A stretch of DNA of 43,883 nucleotides from an uncultured Eubacterium sp. (GTDB lineage: Bacteria; Bacillota; Clostridia; Lachnospirales; Lachnospiraceae). The translations under genes were made by a program, and so were the position numbers. The stretch covers positions 1-43,883 of the forward strand of contig CAJOPM010000045.1 in NCBI GenBank assembly GCA_905236225.1. The letters are read 5' to 3'. The notes beneath the pieces were generated by a model. It did not search any database. It had not been told where the DNA came from and saw nothing but the letters and a program-made list of their open reading frames with translations. Shown here one piece after another: positions 1 to 7,877 of this stretch. The stretch's first letter is position 1; each line of letters starts with the position of its first letter.

Positions 1-54
1 AAGACCATATATGAAATGACAAGTACAGGATGGCCGGTATTTGTACATTATTAA
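1..54 (+). CDS. 3' end of an unidentified gene (partial)
   Basis: Frame 1 is open from the first base to a TAA at 52-54 and encodes 17 residues ending GWPVFVHY. A terminator-like hairpin follows at 146-172, which fits the end of a transcription unit. Too little is left to assign a family. The frame could be chance, but the position before a repeat and a hairpin makes a gene end plausible. Confidence 0.4.
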   Translation, partial: KTIYEMTSTGWPVFVHY

Positions 55-78
55 ATGAAATCAATATTTTACCGCAGT

Positions 79-110
79 GTAAGCAATCCCTCGCTTCAAA
101 AGAGCGAGTC
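79..110 (+). repeat. Dispersed intergenic repeat, copy A
   Basis: The first 24 bases (79-102) match 42679-42702 with a single difference (T at 91 versus C). This copy folds as a 6-bp stem (90-95 with 103-108) and lacks the closing arm seen in the longer copy after cheV. Two copies about 42 kb apart, both in gene-end spacers, suggest a family of dispersed elements. Confidence 0.6.
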
Positions 111-145
111 TTGACGTCTGAGATATAAAAATAAGACTTATTTGA

Positions 146-172
146 CAGCGCCCCATGTAAAATGGGGCGCTG
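146..172 (+). terminator. Terminator-like hairpin
   Basis: A perfect 11-bp GC-rich stem (146-156 with 162-172) with a 5-nt loop follows the gene ending at 54. The downstream U-tract is poor, so termination efficiency is uncertain. Confidence 0.6.
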
Positions 173-201
173 TTGCACTGTTAAATTAAAATAGATATAA
201 T
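173..201 (+). promoter_or_regulatory. Sigma-A-type promoter overlapping the first possible start codon
   Basis: TTGCAC (173-178), a 17-nt spacer and TATAAT (196-201). The -10 hexamer overlaps the ATG at 200, so if this promoter is real, transcription starts near 208 and the message would begin almost at the ATG at 209. Confidence 0.5.
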
Positions 202-208
202 GTTAGAT

Positions 209-1204
209 ATGATTAACTCTAAATATTTTCGCAAACAAAATACATATAGTCTTATTATTTGCGTTACAGTTATTATTGCGTTATGTCTTATATTTGGCGC
301 CGGATGTAGCATAGGGACAGATGATGAAGATATAGAGGTTTCTGATTTAGAAGCCGATGATCAAGTAGGCATTATGGAATATTCCGGTGACAAAGAGGGT
401 GAATATGTAACTCCCGAATTTAATGATTCAGCCTTTAATGATGAAAAGGCTGATGATTATGGACAAGTCAGATTAGATATTTCATCTGTTAATCTAGGGT
501 ATTTCGGCATTGAAGTTTCAAGCGACAATTCACTTAAACTTCAGGTTATAAAGGGCGATGATACATATACCTACGATATCAATTCTGAAATGAATCCCGA
601 AATTATACCGCTTAATATGGGCAATGGCAAGTATGAGATCAAAGTTATGGAAGCAATCGGCGAGCAGAAGTATGCAAAGCTTTGGTCTGATACTATAAAT
701 GTGGAGCTTGATACAAAATATAGCGCTTTTTTAAGACCCAGCAAGATGGTAAATTACAATCAGGACTCACAGTGCGTTAAGCTTGGGCAAGAGATAGCGA
801 ATGCATCGGATAGTGATTTGGAGCTGGTTTCGAATGCTTATGAATATCTTTGCGAGGCTATATCCTATGACAATAACAAAGCGGCATCCGTGACAAGCGG
901 ATATATACCCGATCCGGATGCGACACTTGAGGAAAGAAAGGGGATATGCTTTGATTATGCGGCGCTTTCGGCTGCAATATTTAGAAGTCAGGGCATACCT
1001 TGTCAGTTGATTACAGGTTACGTGACAAGTGAAAATGTATATCATGCATGGAACAAGGTTTATATTAAATCAGAAGGATGGGTTACGGTAGAGATATCTG
1101 CCGATGCTAATGACTGGCAGAGAATAGATATTACATTTGCTGCCAGTGGAATAGATGAAGAATTAGGAGAAGATAACGAGTATACACAGCTTTATGTGTA
1201 TTGA
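209..1204 (+). CDS. Lipoprotein with transglutaminase-like domain
   Basis: Predicted surface lipoprotein. The N-terminus has a hydrophobic stretch and a lipobox ending in FGAGC (Cys33 from the start at 209). An acidic linker and a beta-rich region follow, then a C-terminal transglutaminase-like/papain-fold domain: Cys247 in GICFDYA and His279 in YHAWNKV. The usual third residue (Asp in a WVPVDPT-like motif) aligns with Glu295 or possibly Asp299, so the triad may be altered. In this superfamily such domains act as peptidases, transglutaminases or binding modules; the substrate here is unknown. It lies directly before and nearly touching the GspF gene, suggesting cotranscription with the pilus-like cluster. 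An upstream ATG at 200 adds three residues, but it overlaps the promoter -10 box. No good ribosome binding site precedes either ATG. Confidence 0.8.
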   Translation: MINSKYFRKQNTYSLIICVTVIIALCLIFGAGCSIGTDDEDIEVSDLEADDQVGIMEYSGDKEGEYVTPEFNDSAFNDEKADDYGQVRLDISSVNLGYFGIEVSSDNSLKLQVIKGDDTYTYDINSEMNPEIIPLNMGNGKYEIKVMEAIGEQKYAKLWSDTINVELDTKYSAFLRPSKMVNYNQDSQCVKLGQEIANASDSDLELVSNAYEYLCEAISYDNNKAASVTSGYIPDPDATLEERKGICFDYAALSAAIFRSQGIPCQLITGYVTSENVYHAWNKVYIKSEGWVTVEISADANDWQRIDITFAASGIDEELGEDNEYTQLYVY

Positions 1205-1215
1205 TGGAGGTTTAT

Positions 1216-2259
1216 ATGAGCAATAAGAGAATGTCAGATGCGGCAGTTAGCGTATTTTGCCGTAATATGGCTATGATGTTATCGGGCGGCATCAGTCCGG
1301 TCGAAGCGGTTCATCTTCTAGGTGAAGACTCAGTAGAAGAAGGGTTTCAAGAGAAGATGAAAACCTTACAAGAGAAGCTGATTTTAGGAGAAGGATTTGC
1401 CGTAGCTATTGATAGTAGCGCTATTGTGCCTCCTTATGCCTGCGAGATGATTAAGATAGGTGAACAATCAGGTAGAACAGAGAACGTTTTATATTCACTT
1501 TCGGATTATTATGAGAATAGATTTGAATTGCAGCAAAAGTTCAAATCTGCAGTATTTTACCCAATGATATTACTTATAGTGATGTGCGCTGTCCTTGCAC
1601 TTATGGTGTTTAAGATTCTGCCTGTATTTATACAGGTATATGAAAGTTTATCAGGCTCCATACTTGCATCGTCATATGCATATGTTAAGGTTTCAATGGT
1701 AATTGCAATTATTGCACTTATAATTACGGCTATTTGCTGCTTTATGATTATTTTTATCATGATTAGATATAAAAGTGAAAAAGGCCGAAAACAACTTATA
1801 AAAATGCTTGAAAAAATTAAATTTAGCAAAAAAGCTATGAGAAAGTCGGGAGTGCTGCAGCTTTTAGAATCTCTCAGACTCCTTATGGCAAGCGGAATGA
1901 ATACCGATCAGGCAATGGAAATTGCATCTGATGCAGTAGATAATGATAGTGTAAAAAAGGATGCAAAATTAGCCCTTGATATGATGAGAGAGGGCAAGAG
2001 CCTTTCACAGGCAATATATGATACAAACATTTTAGAACCCCTTTATGCAAGAATGCTTATAAGTGCTTCGCATACGGGTAAACTTGATTCTACACTTGAT
2101 AGTGTAACTGAAATTACCAATAATGATATGCAAAATGAAATAGGAATGCTAGTAGGCACAGTTGAACCGATTCTTACGGGATTTTTAACCGTGGCAATCG
2201 GAATATGCTTAATAAGCGCCATGCTTCCACTTACAGGAATAATTGCCTCAATGGGCTGA
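1216..2259 (+). CDS. Type II secretion/type IV pilus platform protein (GspF/PilC family)
   Basis: Inner-membrane platform protein of the GspF/PilC family, which anchors the assembly ATPase and builds pseudopili or pili. The 347 residues contain two GspF-like cytoplasmic domains, separated by a pair of hydrophobic segments (about residues 113-140 and 155-185) and ending in a third near the C-terminus. Motifs such as MLSGGISPVEAV, IGEQSGRTENVL and SASHTGKLDSTLDSV are typical of the family. The ATG at 1216 is chosen because GGAGG lies at 1206-1210; in-frame TTG and ATG codons at 1201-1206 overlap that site and the previous gene. It is the best conserved part of a run that continues with four small membrane proteins and a PilT-like ATPase. 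Confidence 0.9.
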   Translation: MSNKRMSDAAVSVFCRNMAMMLSGGISPVEAVHLLGEDSVEEGFQEKMKTLQEKLILGEGFAVAIDSSAIVPPYACEMIKIGEQSGRTENVLYSLSDYYENRFELQQKFKSAVFYPMILLIVMCAVLALMVFKILPVFIQVYESLSGSILASSYAYVKVSMVIAIIALIITAICCFMIIFIMIRYKSEKGRKQLIKMLEKIKFSKKAMRKSGVLQLLESLRLLMASGMNTDQAMEIASDAVDNDSVKKDAKLALDMMREGKSLSQAIYDTNILEPLYARMLISASHTGKLDSTLDSVTEITNNDMQNEIGMLVGTVEPILTGFLTVAIGICLISAMLPLTGIIASMG

Positions 2260-2270
2260 TAGGAAATATT

Positions 2271-2606
2271 ATGTATCATGAAAAACCAAAACATCACAAA
2301 GGAATAATAATAGTAATTTGCTTCTTGGCCGCTGTAGCTGCTGCCATAATCATTATTTTGGGTTGCAGAGCAATATATAATAATATTCTTTACAGCCAGA
2401 CGCAGCAAATAAAAGAAACTGTTATAAAAGACTGCGTTCAGTGTTATTGCATTGAAGGTGTATATCCTTCTAATTTAGAGTACTTAGAAGATAATTACGG
2501 TTTAATAATTAATCATGACAAATTTATTGTTTCGTATGAGGCGTTTTCGTCAAATGTACTTCCGAGTGTTAAAGTACTTGTAAGAGGAGAGGAGTCAGAT
2601 GATTAG
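2271..2606 (+). CDS. Small one-TM protein of pilus-like cluster
   Basis: A 111-residue protein with a short basic N-terminus, one hydrophobic helix (about residues 13-32) and a small extracytoplasmic domain containing GVYPSNLEYLEDNYGL. Pilin-like proteins often have a comparable YP..L..L segment after the N-terminal helix, but the GFxxxE prepilin peptidase motif is not visible. The start at 2271 follows AGGAAA at 2261; a longer frame overlapping gspF exists but has a poor start. It overlaps the next gene by 8 nt (ATGATTAG), implying translational coupling. Likely a minor pseudopilin-like component by context; function not shown. Confidence 0.75.
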   Translation: MYHEKPKHHKGIIIVICFLAAVAAAIIIILGCRAIYNNILYSQTQQIKETVIKDCVQCYCIEGVYPSNLEYLEDNYGLIINHDKFIVSYEAFSSNVLPSVKVLVRGEESDD

Positions 2607-3063
2607 AGGCAAATCTAATAATATAAGCTCATCTATGATAGTAATTTTATATGCCTTTTTAATAGCAGCTCTTCTTATAGCAATGCTTTGCGCAGGAAGA
2701 CTTTTTAGGAATTTTGTTGAGTCGGATCATATCAACGAGAATAAAAGGGCAACTATATCTTATATTGAAAGCAAAGTCATAAGTCTTGACAGTAAGGATT
2801 TTATTAGTGTAAATGAAGGAAAATACTCACAGGTTTTAATCCTAAAAGAGAGTATGTCCGATTATGAGACAAGGATTTTTTTGTACGACGATAAGCTGCT
2901 TGAGGAGTTTGCAAAAAGCGGCAGTGATATCGATTTGGATAATTGTTATGAAATCAGCGATGCAAGCAGCTTGGATTTTTATTTGGACAAAGAATATAAT
3001 CTGCTTAAAATTGAAATAGATGATGAGGGCGGATACGTTCATATCAGAAGCAAGGTGGTGTAA
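2599..3063 (+). CDS. Small one-TM protein of pilus-like cluster (possibly DUF4860-like)
   Basis: A 154-residue protein with an N-terminal hydrophobic helix (about residues 11-32) and an outer domain rich in short beta-like segments and acidic residues. I recall a Clostridia family (DUF4860) of similar size and layout near pilus-like genes, but I cannot confirm membership from sequence alone. No prepilin GFxxxE motif is seen. The start overlaps the stop of the preceding gene, with GAGGAG-type sequence at 2586-2593. The next gene begins 5 nt downstream, so all these small proteins are probably made together. Confidence 0.75.
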   Translation: MIRGKSNNISSSMIVILYAFLIAALLIAMLCAGRLFRNFVESDHINENKRATISYIESKVISLDSKDFISVNEGKYSQVLILKESMSDYETRIFLYDDKLLEEFAKSGSDIDLDNCYEISDASSLDFYLDKEYNLLKIEIDDEGGYVHIRSKVV

Positions 3064-3068
3064 ACGAT

Positions 3069-3512
3069 ATGAGAAAATACAAAAATAACAGCCCTATATT
3101 TATGGCGGCCTTGCAGCTTATTATTTTAATCGTCATTTTTTTGCTTGTAATGATTTTTTTGCTAAAAGCTTTCTCAGGGGCTATATCTACCAGTAAAGAA
3201 TCAAGCAGATTACAAAATTCGGTAGATATATGTCGTAATGCGGCTGAAATATTTGCAGCAACAGATTCTATTGAAGATATCCATAATATGTTAGATGCAG
3301 AGCATTTATCTGAAGATGAAGCTATTTATTATAATAATGACTGGCAGATATGCAGCGCAGATAAGGCATCTTATATATTGAAAATTAATACAGCTACACA
3401 AGATTCTGCTGCGGGAAAGCTAATAAGTGCAAATATTGCGCTAAGTAATGTTGATGATGAAATAATATATGAACTTAATACAGAAAAATATGTTGGAGAA
3501 GCCGATGAATAA
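3069..3512 (+). CDS. Small one-TM protein of pilus-like cluster
   Basis: A 147-residue protein: basic N-terminus, a long hydrophobic helix (about residues 11-36), then a helical region with a Cys in DICRNAAEIFAA and a C-terminal domain with beta-like strands. The layout resembles a minor pilin (helix through membrane continuing into a globular head), but there is no recognisable prepilin cleavage motif. The gene ends by overlapping the next start (ATGAATAA at 3505-3512). I do not recognise a named family. Confidence 0.75.
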   Translation: MRKYKNNSPIFMAALQLIILIVIFLLVMIFLLKAFSGAISTSKESSRLQNSVDICRNAAEIFAATDSIEDIHNMLDAEHLSEDEAIYYNNDWQICSADKASYILKINTATQDSAAGKLISANIALSNVDDEIIYELNTEKYVGEADE

Positions 3513-3918
3513 CAATAAATTAAGGCTGGGCAGTATCAGTATATTATTTACAGTTATAATAATATGTACGATCCTGATTACGATTGCGGCGCTTTCATAT
3601 GCCAAGGCTGATTATAAAGAAAGCAAAGCATATGCAACTCATATTACTACAATGTATGAGACAGAGAGCTTAGGACAAAACTGGTTGGCTATGATTTCAG
3701 GCATCATTTGCGATGAACAAAAAAATATAGATGATGTAGCTGATGTTGATAACACAAAAGTAGATGGCAATATAATCTCTACATCAATTGAACATCAAGG
3801 TCAAAGACTTGATATAGAATTAAAAATAGATTCTAAAGGTAATTATTCAATTATAAAATGGAATAATTATACAACGTGGGTTGAAGATACATCTGTTAAT
3901 TTGTGGCAGGAGGAGTAG
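3505..3918 (+). CDS. Small one-TM protein of pilus-like cluster
   Basis: A 137-residue protein with an N-terminal hydrophobic helix (about residues 8-29) continuing into an amphipathic stretch (YAKADYKESKAYATH), as in pilins, then a small C-terminal domain rich in beta-like segments and tryptophan. The start at 3505 is chosen because GGAG lies at 3494-3497 and the position overlaps the previous stop by 8 nt; the longer frame from 3469 lies inside the upstream gene. The following ATPase gene starts on the very next base after this stop. Confidence 0.75.
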   Translation: MNNNKLRLGSISILFTVIIICTILITIAALSYAKADYKESKAYATHITTMYETESLGQNWLAMISGIICDEQKNIDDVADVDNTKVDGNIISTSIEHQGQRLDIELKIDSKGNYSIIKWNNYTTWVEDTSVNLWQEE

Positions 3919-5004
3919 ATGGAAGAGAATAATCAATTAGTAAATATGCTAAAAAGTGCTGTAAATGTCAATGCATCTGATATTTTTATCGTTGCCGGAA
4001 GATGTACAATCTTTAAAGTTAACGGCGCTCAAATTGAACATAACAAAGATAAAGTATTAATGCCGGAAGATACAAACAAGCTTGTTAATGAGATTTATCA
4101 AGAAGCGCATAGAGACGTTTTAAGGATAAGCAAACCGGATGCCGATGATGATTTTTCATTTGCTTTAAACTCAGTCGGAAGATTTAGAGTAAATATATTT
4201 CATCAAAGAGGCTCCCTTGCTGCAGTTATCAGGGTTATAAAATTTGGCTTGCCATCGGCTAAAGAGATGAGAATTCCGGATAAAATAATGGAAATAGCCA
4301 ATTTTAAAAAGGGAATTGTACTTGTTACAGGACCGGCGGGATCGGGCAAGTCGACTACTCTTGCTTGTATACTTAATAAAATCAATCAGTCAAGAAGCGG
4401 CCACATACTTACGCTTGAAGATCCGGTTGAATTTATTCATAGGCACAACAAATGTATAGTAAGTCAAAGAGAAATATTTACGGATTGTCCAAGTTACATA
4501 TCGGCACTTAGAAGTGCTCTTAGAGAGAGCCCGGATGTGATTTTGCTTGGGGAAATGAGAGATCATGAGACTATGGATGTTGCAATGACGGCGGCTGAGA
4601 CGGGACAGCTTTTGTTTAGTACTCTTCACACAACCGGAGCGGCAAATACGGTCGATAGAATAATTGATGAATTTCCGGCAAACCAGCAATCACAGGTTAG
4701 ATTGCAGCTTTCAATGGTGCTTCAGGCGGTTATAAGTCAGCAGCTTGTACCGTCTGTTGATGGCAAATTGGTGCCGGCATTTGAAATTATGTTTATGAAT
4801 ATGGCAATCAGAAACCTGATAAGAGAAAGTAAGACACATCAGATAGATGCGGCAATATCAAGTGGGGCATCAGAGGGTATGAAAACAATGGATACCTCGC
4901 TACTCGAGCTGTATAAAGAAGGAATTATTACAAAAGAGACTGTTCTTACAAGGTGTCATGATTTTGATATTATGCAAAAAAAGCTGGAGATACTTAATAG
5001 ATAA
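3919..5004 (+). CDS. PilT-like secretion/pilus ATPase
   Basis: Hexameric secretion ATPase of the PilT/GspE superfamily, closest to PilT (retraction ATPase) in length (361 residues) and layout. The N-terminal PAS-like domain is followed by Walker A GPAGSGKST (138-146), the Asp box TLEDPVEF (165-172), Walker B ILLGEMRD (208-215) and the His box STLHTTGAANTVDR (234-247). GGAGGAG at 3908-3914 sets the start. No separate PilB/GspE assembly ATPase is present in the window, so this enzyme might be the retraction motor of a system completed elsewhere, or the only motor. The dgt-like gene begins 18 nt downstream with no terminator between them. Confidence 0.92.
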   Translation: MEENNQLVNMLKSAVNVNASDIFIVAGRCTIFKVNGAQIEHNKDKVLMPEDTNKLVNEIYQEAHRDVLRISKPDADDDFSFALNSVGRFRVNIFHQRGSLAAVIRVIKFGLPSAKEMRIPDKIMEIANFKKGIVLVTGPAGSGKSTTLACILNKINQSRSGHILTLEDPVEFIHRHNKCIVSQREIFTDCPSYISALRSALRESPDVILLGEMRDHETMDVAMTAAETGQLLFSTLHTTGAANTVDRIIDEFPANQQSQVRLQLSMVLQAVISQQLVPSVDGKLVPAFEIMFMNMAIRNLIRESKTHQIDAAISSGASEGMKTMDTSLLELYKEGIITKETVLTRCHDFDIMQKKLEILNR

Positions 5005-5022
5005 TCAAGGAGAACTTAAAGC

Positions 5023-6030
5023 GTGATTAGGACTGACTTAGAAGAGATGGAAAGCTCAATTTTAAGTGAATATGCTGTGCTTAGTAAAAATTCATTGGGA
5101 AGAGATGTCAAAGAGACAGAGTGTGATATAAGAACTGTATTTCAAAGAGACAGAGATAGGATATTGCATTCTAAGTCTTTTAGAAGACTTAAGGATAAGA
5201 CGCAGGTTTTTTTGTCGCCAAAAGGTGACCACTACAGAACCAGACTTACACATACCTTAGAAGTGTCTCAAAATGCCAGAACAATTGCAAAAGCACTCAG
5301 GCTTAACGAGGATCTTGTTGAAGCAATATCTTTAGGGCATGATTTGGGACATACACCGTTTGGACATGCCGGAGAGAGAGCTCTTAATGAGGTGTGCAAA
5401 TTAGGCTTTAAGCATAATGAACAAAGCGTAAGAATTGTAGAAAGAATTGAAAAAGATGGAAGAGGGTTAAACCTTACCAAAGAAGTAAGAGACGGTATTT
5501 TAAATCATCAAACCGCACTTATGCCGGCTACTCTTGAGGGAAAAGTCGTAAGGCTCTCAGATAAGATTGCATACATTAACCACGATATTGATGATGCAAT
5601 ACGAGGACAGGTCATAAAAGAAGAAGATATTCCTGTGCAGTGTAGACAAATCCTTGGTAAAACTACAAGGGAAAGAATTAATACGATGATTCATGACATT
5701 GTTATTAATAGCAGCCAAAAAAATGATATTTGTATGTCGGAGCGAGTCTTAGACGCAATGAAAACACTTAGAAATTATTTGTTTAAAAATGTATATACAG
5801 ATCCGATAGCAAAAGGACAGGAAGGTAAGGCAAAAGAACTTGTAAAAAATCTTTTTCTCTATTATAATGAAAATCCTGACGAAATGTCTCAATTGTATAA
5901 TGAGCTTATTAGACAAGGCGAAGAACAAGAACGAGTGGTCTGTGATTATATAGCAGGAATGACAGATCAGTTTGCTATACATAAATATAACGAGTTGTTT
6001 ATACCTAAGTCGTGGTCGGTGGTAGAGTAA
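5023..6030 (+). CDS. dgt: dGTPase-like deoxynucleotide triphosphohydrolase (HD domain)
   Basis: Cytoplasmic HD-domain enzyme of the dGTPase family, which removes triphosphate from dNTPs and so tunes nucleotide pools. It has 335 residues, the length of the short Firmicute form. Metal-binding residues are visible: His77 in RLTHTLEV, His106-Asp107 in GHDLGHTPFGHAGE with further His110 and His115, and a downstream Asp in DKIAYINHDIDDA. The GTG start at 5023 follows AAGGAGA at 5008-5014. The family commonly precedes dnaG and rpoD in Clostridia, as here. Substrate preference within the family varies, so the gene symbol is by similarity only. Confidence 0.88.
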   Translation: MIRTDLEEMESSILSEYAVLSKNSLGRDVKETECDIRTVFQRDRDRILHSKSFRRLKDKTQVFLSPKGDHYRTRLTHTLEVSQNARTIAKALRLNEDLVEAISLGHDLGHTPFGHAGERALNEVCKLGFKHNEQSVRIVERIEKDGRGLNLTKEVRDGILNHQTALMPATLEGKVVRLSDKIAYINHDIDDAIRGQVIKEEDIPVQCRQILGKTTRERINTMIHDIVINSSQKNDICMSERVLDAMKTLRNYLFKNVYTDPIAKGQEGKAKELVKNLFLYYNENPDEMSQLYNELIRQGEEQERVVCDYIAGMTDQFAIHKYNELFIPKSWSVVE

Positions 6031-6051
6031 TAGTGTGTTTGAGGTGAGAGG

Positions 6052-7827
6052 GTGGCTTACTATTCAGATGACATAATAGAACAGGTTAGAGGTAGTAATG
6101 ACATAGTAGATATAATATCCGGATATGTTAACCTCACACGAAAAGGCAACAGTTATGTAGGCCTTTGTCCGTTTCATGCTGAAAAGAGCCCGTCATTTAG
6201 TGTATCAGCTGACACACAACTTTATCATTGTTTTGGATGCGGCGCCGGCGGAAATGTTTTTACTTTTCTTATGGAATATGAGAATATGACATTTCCTGAA
6301 GCAGTTAAGGAATTGGCAGCACGTGCATCGATTTCGCTTCCGCAAAGCGATATGTCTAAAGAGGCAGCAAAAGAAGTCAGTGATAGAAGCGTTGTACTTG
6401 AGATTAATAAATATGCCGCAAAGTATTTTTATAGTCTTCTTCATAATAATATGGGAAAAAGAGCTTTGGATTATTTTAAATCAAGAGGACTAAGTGATAG
6501 TACTATAGCGCATTTTGGGCTTGGATATTCAAGCCAATACAGTAATGATTTATACAATGCTCTTAAAAAACAGGGCTATTTAGACGATATAATTAAGAAG
6601 TCCGGTGTTTGCAATATTGAAGAAAAAACAGGCGGACGAGATAGATTTTGGAACAGGGCAATGTTTCCTATTATGGATGAAAGAAGCCATGTGATTGGAT
6701 TCGGTGCCCGTGTAATGGGAGATGGGGAGCCTAAATATTTGAATTCTCCCGAGACGATTGTATTTGATAAAGGGCGAAATCTTTATGGACTTAATTTTGC
6801 AAAAAAATCAAAACGTAAAGGTTTCATTCTTTGTGAAGGATATATGGATGTTATCACACTGCATCAAGCAGGATTTGATAATGCTGTTGCAACACTTGGG
6901 ACGGCGCTTACACCTGGACATGCAAGTCTTTTAAAGAGACTAAGGGTTGAAAGTGTTTATCTTTGCTATGACAGTGATAAAGCCGGCACCAAGGCGGCTC
7001 TTAGAGCAATTCCTATTCTAAGACAATTTGGAATCAGCAGTCGAATTATTCATATGGAGCCTTACAAAGATCCCGATGAGTTCATTAAAAATCTTGGCGC
7101 TGATGAATACGAAGAGCGTATTAATCAGGCGCAAAACGGTTTTTATTTTGAACTTGATCAAATAGAGAAAAAATATGACATGAATGATCCTGCTGAAAAA
7201 ACAAGGTTTTTTCAGGAGGTTTCGTCGTTGATATTGACACTTGAAAAAGGCATAGAGATGGATTCGTATATTCAAAGTGTGGCTCAAAAATATTCAATTC
7301 CTATTGATGATATTAAAAGTGCTGTTAGCGTTCAGGCCGCAAAAGGGTATGAAAGCAAGAAAAGTAAGCCGCTAAAAAGCGGGATACAATCACACAAAAA
7401 GGAAGATGCCACGCTTCAAAGCCAAAAAATGCTCCTGACATGGATTGTGCAACAAGAAGGCCTCATAGATAGGGTGTCTGAGTACATTACTGCTGAGGAT
7501 TTTACAGATGAATTTATGCACCAAATTGCTTCGGGACTTTTTGAACAGGCTGCGAATGGTCGTATGAATCCTGCGGCGCTTGTAAGTGAATTTGAAGATG
7601 AACAGTCACAAAGAAAAGTCGCAGATATCTTTAATACACCGCTTGAGATGATTGAGTCGCAAGAAGCAAGAAATAAAGCCTTATATGATATCATTATCAA
7701 AATAAAGGAAAATAGCATAGAAAATACTCTTGCTAATCTTGCAGACGATGACATTGAGGGACAGCAAAAATACATAGAAAACAAAAAACGTCTTGATAAG
7801 TTAAAGAGCGGTAGGATAATTATTTAA
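6052..7827 (+). CDS. dnaG: DNA primase
   Basis: Primase that synthesises RNA primers for replication forks. The 591-residue protein has the CHC2-type zinc finger (Cys39, His42, Cys60, Cys63), the RNAP-like basic core with the toprim motifs CEGYMDV and YDSDKAG in the middle, and a C-terminal helicase-interacting region. The GTG start follows GAGGTGAGAG at 6041-6050 and gives the usual N-terminus beginning a few residues before the conserved IIEQVRGSNDIVDIISGYV region. It sits between the dgt-like gene and rpoD, the classical macromolecular-synthesis arrangement of Firmicutes. Confidence 0.97.
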   Translation: MAYYSDDIIEQVRGSNDIVDIISGYVNLTRKGNSYVGLCPFHAEKSPSFSVSADTQLYHCFGCGAGGNVFTFLMEYENMTFPEAVKELAARASISLPQSDMSKEAAKEVSDRSVVLEINKYAAKYFYSLLHNNMGKRALDYFKSRGLSDSTIAHFGLGYSSQYSNDLYNALKKQGYLDDIIKKSGVCNIEEKTGGRDRFWNRAMFPIMDERSHVIGFGARVMGDGEPKYLNSPETIVFDKGRNLYGLNFAKKSKRKGFILCEGYMDVITLHQAGFDNAVATLGTALTPGHASLLKRLRVESVYLCYDSDKAGTKAALRAIPILRQFGISSRIIHMEPYKDPDEFIKNLGADEYEERINQAQNGFYFELDQIEKKYDMNDPAEKTRFFQEVSSLILTLEKGIEMDSYIQSVAQKYSIPIDDIKSAVSVQAAKGYESKKSKPLKSGIQSHKKEDATLQSQKMLLTWIVQQEGLIDRVSEYITAEDFTDEFMHQIASGLFEQAANGRMNPAALVSEFEDEQSQRKVADIFNTPLEMIESQEARNKALYDIIIKIKENSIENTLANLADDDIEGQQKYIENKKRLDKLKSGRIII

Positions 7828-7877
7828 ATAAAAATTGTCCATGTATTAATGGCTAGTAGAAAGGATGAATATTCTTA

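Noticed and set aside
142..147. TTGACA as a -35 box
   Set aside because: It overlaps the terminator-like stem at 146-172 and has no -10 at a suitable distance.
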